In this document: positions 61,311 to 64,000 of the stretch, one piece after another
Position numbering within the stretch: the stretch's first letter is position 1
How the letters are laid out: every line of letters starts with the position of its first letter
NCBI GenBank assembly: GCA_024743195.1
Contig: JANSXE010000014.1
Span: 37,742 to 101,741 of the forward strand
DNA length: 64,000 bases
DNA from: Alphaproteobacteria bacterium
Lineage (GTDB): Bacteria > Pseudomonadota > Alphaproteobacteria > UBA8366 > Aestuariispiraceae
Direction: 5' to 3'
Made by a program: the position numbers and the translations under genes
The notes under the pieces: generated by a model
Told to the model about the DNA's origin: nothing
The model's database searches: none
What the model saw: the letters and a program-made list of their open reading frames with translations, nothing else

Positions 61311-63371
61311 ATGAAGCTTAACGACAAAGAGATTCTGATCTGCGACTGCGAGGGAACGATGCCGCTCGACGGCGAGGCGCTGGCCAAGGGCTGCGGCCTC
61401 CAGGCGGCGGACGCGCCCGCGGTGCACCGCAATCTCTGCCGCCGCGAGTTGGAGCGCTTCGCGCGCGGCGTAGCCAGCGCCGATCAGGCGGGCGCCGGCG
61501 TCGTCGTCGCCTGCACCCAGGAGCGCGTCGCCTTCGAGGAGGCGCTGGCCGACGCGGAGATCGAGCCGGCGCGCGCGCCCGCCTTCGCCAACATCCGCGA
61601 GCACGCCGGCTGGAGCCGGGAAGCCGGCAAGGCCGGGCCGAAGATCGCGGCCCTGCTGACGGAGGCCGCGCTCGATCGGCCCGACGTGTCGACGGTCGCG
61701 ATGGAATCGAGCGGCGTCTGCCTGATCTACGGCGCCGGCCAGACCGCGGTGGACGCCGCGCGCCAGCTCGACGGGCGGCTCAGCGTCTCGCTGCTGTTCA
61801 CCGACCCGGAGGACGTGCTGCCGCTCGGCGTGATGGATCTGATGGTCGCGCGCGGGCGCATCGCCGGGGCCAGCGGCCATCTCGGCGCCTTCGAAATCGC
61901 GGTGGACCGCTTCGCGCCGCTCGACCCCGCCTCGCGCGGGGAACTCGCTTGGGGCCGGCCCGCGGATCAGGCCGCCAGCCGCTGCGACGTCATTCTGGAT
62001 CTGACCGGCGCGGCGCCGCTCTTCCCCGCGCATGAGAAGCGCGACGGCTATCTGCGCGCCGACCCGGCCGACCCGGTCGCCGTGCAGAAGGCGATCCTGC
62101 AGGCGACCGATCTGGTGGGGACGTTCGAGAAGCCGCGCTATGTCGCCTTCAACGCCGACGTGTGCGCCCACAGCCGCGCGCGCATCACCGGCTGCACGCG
62201 CTGCCTCGACGTCTGCCCGGCAGCCGCGATCCAGCCGGACGGCGATTCGGTCGCGATCGACCCCTATCTGTGCGGCGGCTGCGGCGCCTGCAACAGCGTC
62301 TGCCCGACGGAGGCCGCCTCCTACGCCTATCCCGACGACCAGACGCTGCTGACCCGGGTGCGCACGCTGCTCAAGAGTTTCGCGCAGGCCGGCGGCGCGC
62401 GCCCCACGCTCCTGTTCTATGCGCAAGGCCGCAGCTTCGAGACGATCGAGGCCTCGGCCCGCTTCGGGCGCGGCCTGCCCGCGTCTGTGCTGCCGGTCCC
62501 GGTGAATGAGGCGACGCAGCTCAACGCCGAACTGCTGATCTCCGCGATCGCGCTCGGCGCCCACCGGGCGGTCGTGCTCGTCCACCCCGCAAAGCGCCAG
62601 GAGCTCGACGGTCTCGCCCAGCAGACCGCGCTGGCCGAGACGCTGGTGGCAAGCCTCGGCTATGAGAGCGGCCTCGTCGAGGTGCTGGTGGAGGAGGATC
62701 CCGACGCGCTGGAAGCCGCGCTCTATGACAGCCCCGCCGCCAAGCGCAAGCTGTCGGCGCCCGAGCCCGCCGGCTTCGCCCCGCAGGCGCAGAAACGCAC
62801 CAACCTGCGCATGGCCGCCGCCCATCTGCACGCCCAGGCGCCGCAGCCCGTCGACGCGGCCGCCCTTCCCAAGGGCGCCGCCTTCGGGCGCGTCGCGGTG
62901 GATGTGGAGGGCTGCACGCTCTGCCTCGCCTGCGTCGGGGCCTGCCCGACCGGCGCGCTCTCCGACAATCCGGAGCGCCCGCAGCTCTCCTTCACCGAGG
63001 ACGCCTGCGTCCAATGCGGGCTGTGCAAGAACACCTGTCCAGAGAAGGTCATCACGCTGGAGCCGCGCTACAACTTCCTGCCCGAGGCGGCCGCGCCCCA
63101 GCTGATCAAGGAGGAGGAGCCGTTCGAGTGCGTCTCCTGCGGCAAGCCCTTCGCCGCCAAGAGCACGATCGAGAAGATGCTGGAGCGGCTCGGCGACAAG
63201 CACTGGATGTTCAAGGGGGACGCGGTTCAGAAGCTGAAGATGTGCGAGGACTGCCGAATCCAGGCCGTCTTCGACGCCGGCGGGGACGAAGCCTTCCGCA
63301 TGGGCGAGCGCCCCAAGCCCCGCACCACCGACGACTATCTCGCCGCCCGGGAGCGCGGCGAGGAGGAGTAG
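61311..63371 (+). CDS. Large multi-cluster 4Fe-4S protein (HdrA-like N-terminus)
   Basis: This encodes 686 residues. The N-terminus (ILICDCEGTM, GCGL, NLCRRELERF, VVVACTQERVAF) resembles the Cys-rich start of HdrA-type proteins. A two-cluster ferredoxin follows: GCTRCLDVCPAAAI (C295, C298, C302; the usual first Cys is absent and C285 may replace it) and CGGCGACNSVCP (C321-C331). Another two-cluster ferredoxin lies near 545-590 (CTLCLACVGACPTGAL, CVQCGLCKNTCPEKV). A C-terminal CVSCGKPF...CEDC looks like a zinc ribbon. I associate this family with FDH loci carrying DUF3305/DUF3306; here it is about 21 kb away. It is cytoplasmic and lacks a signal peptide. Electron transfer is certain in kind, partners are unknown. 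Confidence 0.8.
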   Translation: MKLNDKEILICDCEGTMPLDGEALAKGCGLQAADAPAVHRNLCRRELERFARGVASADQAGAGVVVACTQERVAFEEALADAEIEPARAPAFANIREHAGWSREAGKAGPKIAALLTEAALDRPDVSTVAMESSGVCLIYGAGQTAVDAARQLDGRLSVSLLFTDPEDVLPLGVMDLMVARGRIAGASGHLGAFEIAVDRFAPLDPASRGELAWGRPADQAASRCDVILDLTGAAPLFPAHEKRDGYLRADPADPVAVQKAILQATDLVGTFEKPRYVAFNADVCAHSRARITGCTRCLDVCPAAAIQPDGDSVAIDPYLCGGCGACNSVCPTEAASYAYPDDQTLLTRVRTLLKSFAQAGGARPTLLFYAQGRSFETIEASARFGRGLPASVLPVPVNEATQLNAELLISAIALGAHRAVVLVHPAKRQELDGLAQQTALAETLVASLGYESGLVEVLVEEDPDALEAALYDSPAAKRKLSAPEPAGFAPQAQKRTNLRMAAAHLHAQAPQPVDAAALPKGAAFGRVAVDVEGCTLCLACVGACPTGALSDNPERPQLSFTEDACVQCGLCKNTCPEKVITLEPRYNFLPEAAAPQLIKEEEPFECVSCGKPFAAKSTIEKMLERLGDKHWMFKGDAVQKLKMCEDCRIQAVFDAGGDEAFRMGERPKPRTTDDYLAARERGEEE

Positions 63372-63441
63372 CGGGCCGCCGGCGCGGGCCCGCTCGGCCA
63401 TCCGCCGTCAAGCAGTCCGCCAGGAGCCCGCGTCCCCGTCG

Positions 63442-63544
63442 TCCCGGCCGGAGCGGAGCGGAGAGCCGGGAGCCAGGGCGGGTCGCTGAGGCTTGGCGCT
63501 TGCCGCGCCCCGCGTCCCGGATCGGCCTGACGGCCGTCCGGGAC
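63442..63544. repeat. Extragenic element of two hairpins, probable dispersed repeat
   Basis: The left hairpin pairs TCCCGGC (63442-63448) with GCCGGGA (63465-63471). The right hairpin pairs 63514-63527 with 63532-63544 over 13 bp with one bulged base around a 4-nt loop. Phrases such as GTCGTCCCGGCCGGAGCGGA, CGGAGAGCCGGGAGCCAGGG and GTCCCGGATCGGCCTGACGG are of a type I recall as interspersed repeats in alphaproteobacterial genomes. It lies between the convergent Fe-S protein and the peptidoglycan-binding gene. Confidence 0.6.
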
Positions 63545-63572
63545 AACGGGAAGCGGCGCTTGGCGGGCCGGC

Positions 63573-64000
63573 TCAGTCCTCCAGCACGGAGATCACGCGC
63601 CGGTCGTCGGCGTCCTCGGCCAGCGGCGCGGGGCCGAAGGCCGACGGGCGGGCGGGCTTTGCGGCGCTGTCGGCGTCGCCGGGGTCCGAGCCGGGGGCGG
63701 CGCCCGCGGCGGCGCGTTCGACCGGGGCGCGGCCCGCGCGGGTCAGCGCGGCGCGGGTCGCCTTCGCCGTCTTCGGCCCGAAGATCCCGTCCTCTTTCAG
63801 GCGGCCGATCCTCGGTCGGGCGCGGGTGGCGGCCTCCTCATAGAAGGCGGCGCCGGGCTCGCGCCCCGTGCGGGACGGCGCGGACGCGCGCGACGGCCGG
63901 GCCGGCTCCGCCGCCGTCAGCGCCGCGCTCAGCCGGTTCAGGCCGCCCTGGAAGCGCCGGACGGCCTGCGTCGGTCCGACCGCCGCGCCGGCGCGGCCGA
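63573..64000 (-). CDS. Peptidoglycan-binding-domain protein, N-terminus beyond the window
   Basis: Reading from the right edge on the minus strand, about 142 codons stay open to TGA at 63573-63575. RIGRLKEDGIFGPKTAKATR matches the peptidoglycan-binding repeat that usually decorates cell-wall hydrolases. An earlier AVGPTQAVRRFQGGLNRL looks like the end of a preceding similar repeat. The C-terminal 55 residues are Ala/Pro-rich and end DADDRRVISVLED. Any catalytic domain would be outside the window. It may be an autolysin or a phage-related endolysin-type protein. Confidence 0.6.
   Translation of the reverse strand, partial: GRAGAAVGPTQAVRRFQGGLNRLSAALTAAEPARPSRASAPSRTGREPGAAFYEEAATRARPRIGRLKEDGIFGPKTAKATRAALTRAGRAPVERAAAGAAPGSDPGDADSAAKPARPSAFGPAPLAEDADDRRVISVLED

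Noticed and set aside
59751..63401. A 1216-codon minus-strand frame apparently fusing the DoeB-like protein to a long upstream region
   Set aside because: Codons upstream of 60773 are antisense to the Fe-S protein. The real start is ATG 60773 with AAGGAGG.

Overview
The window is about 70% GC chromosomal DNA of an alphaproteobacterium. The evidence is a petABC operon with a short TAT-type Rieske protein, a TipF-like EAL protein in a pyrD/hemF operon, an argJ-mutT pair, and a formate dehydrogenase locus carrying several families common in Rhodospirillales-type genomes. I would guess Rhodospirillales or a neighbouring order; no rRNA is present to confirm this. I saw no tRNA, rRNA, CRISPR array, integrase or intact insertion sequence.

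Layout. 1-5623 (minus) is a podovirus-like structural module: capsid, a small protein, two tail-tubular proteins, an internal/assembly protein and a tail fibre that runs off the left edge. 5624-6601 is an apparently gene-free junction that changes from very GC-rich to AT-rich. 6602-24374 is housekeeping: lepA; a minus operon trmL-hemF-DUF952-pyrD-EAL; petABC; a YciB-like protein; secA divergent from a parvulin; argJ-mutT; yqeY; carA.

24381-40070 is a molybdenum/tungsten formate dehydrogenase region: a minus operon of poorly characterised proteins including a degenerate biotin/lipoate-ligase-like protein, a helix-turn-helix/binding-protein regulator, the tungstate importer tupABC, DUF3305-DUF3306, a TorD chaperone, a small TAT protein, the catalytic subunit (Cys form), the Fe-S subunit, a lipoprotein, the cytochrome b subunit and a WD40-cytochrome c fusion. 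A further Fe-S protein that I associate with such loci lies separately at 61311-63371.

40098-43427 holds an AraC regulator, an acetolactate-synthase-like enzyme and a thioesterase. 43642-53613 is a CoA-dependent catabolic cluster: a TetR regulator with a clear operator, a lone PaaA-like di-iron oxygenase, two enoyl-CoA hydratases, a PaaK-like ligase, two very small proteins and a complete branched-chain-amino-acid-type ABC importer. Together they suggest uptake, CoA activation, oxygenation and hydration of an unknown (probably aromatic) acid. 53860-58137 is a phosphonate-type importer phnC-D-E-E without C-P lyase. 58374-63371 holds a small membrane protein, a TetR-SMR efflux pair under a perfect 26-bp palindrome, a DoeB-like deacylase and the Fe-S protein. 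The right edge cuts a peptidoglycan-binding-domain gene. Two extragenic palindromic elements (about 53694 and 63442) look like dispersed repeats.
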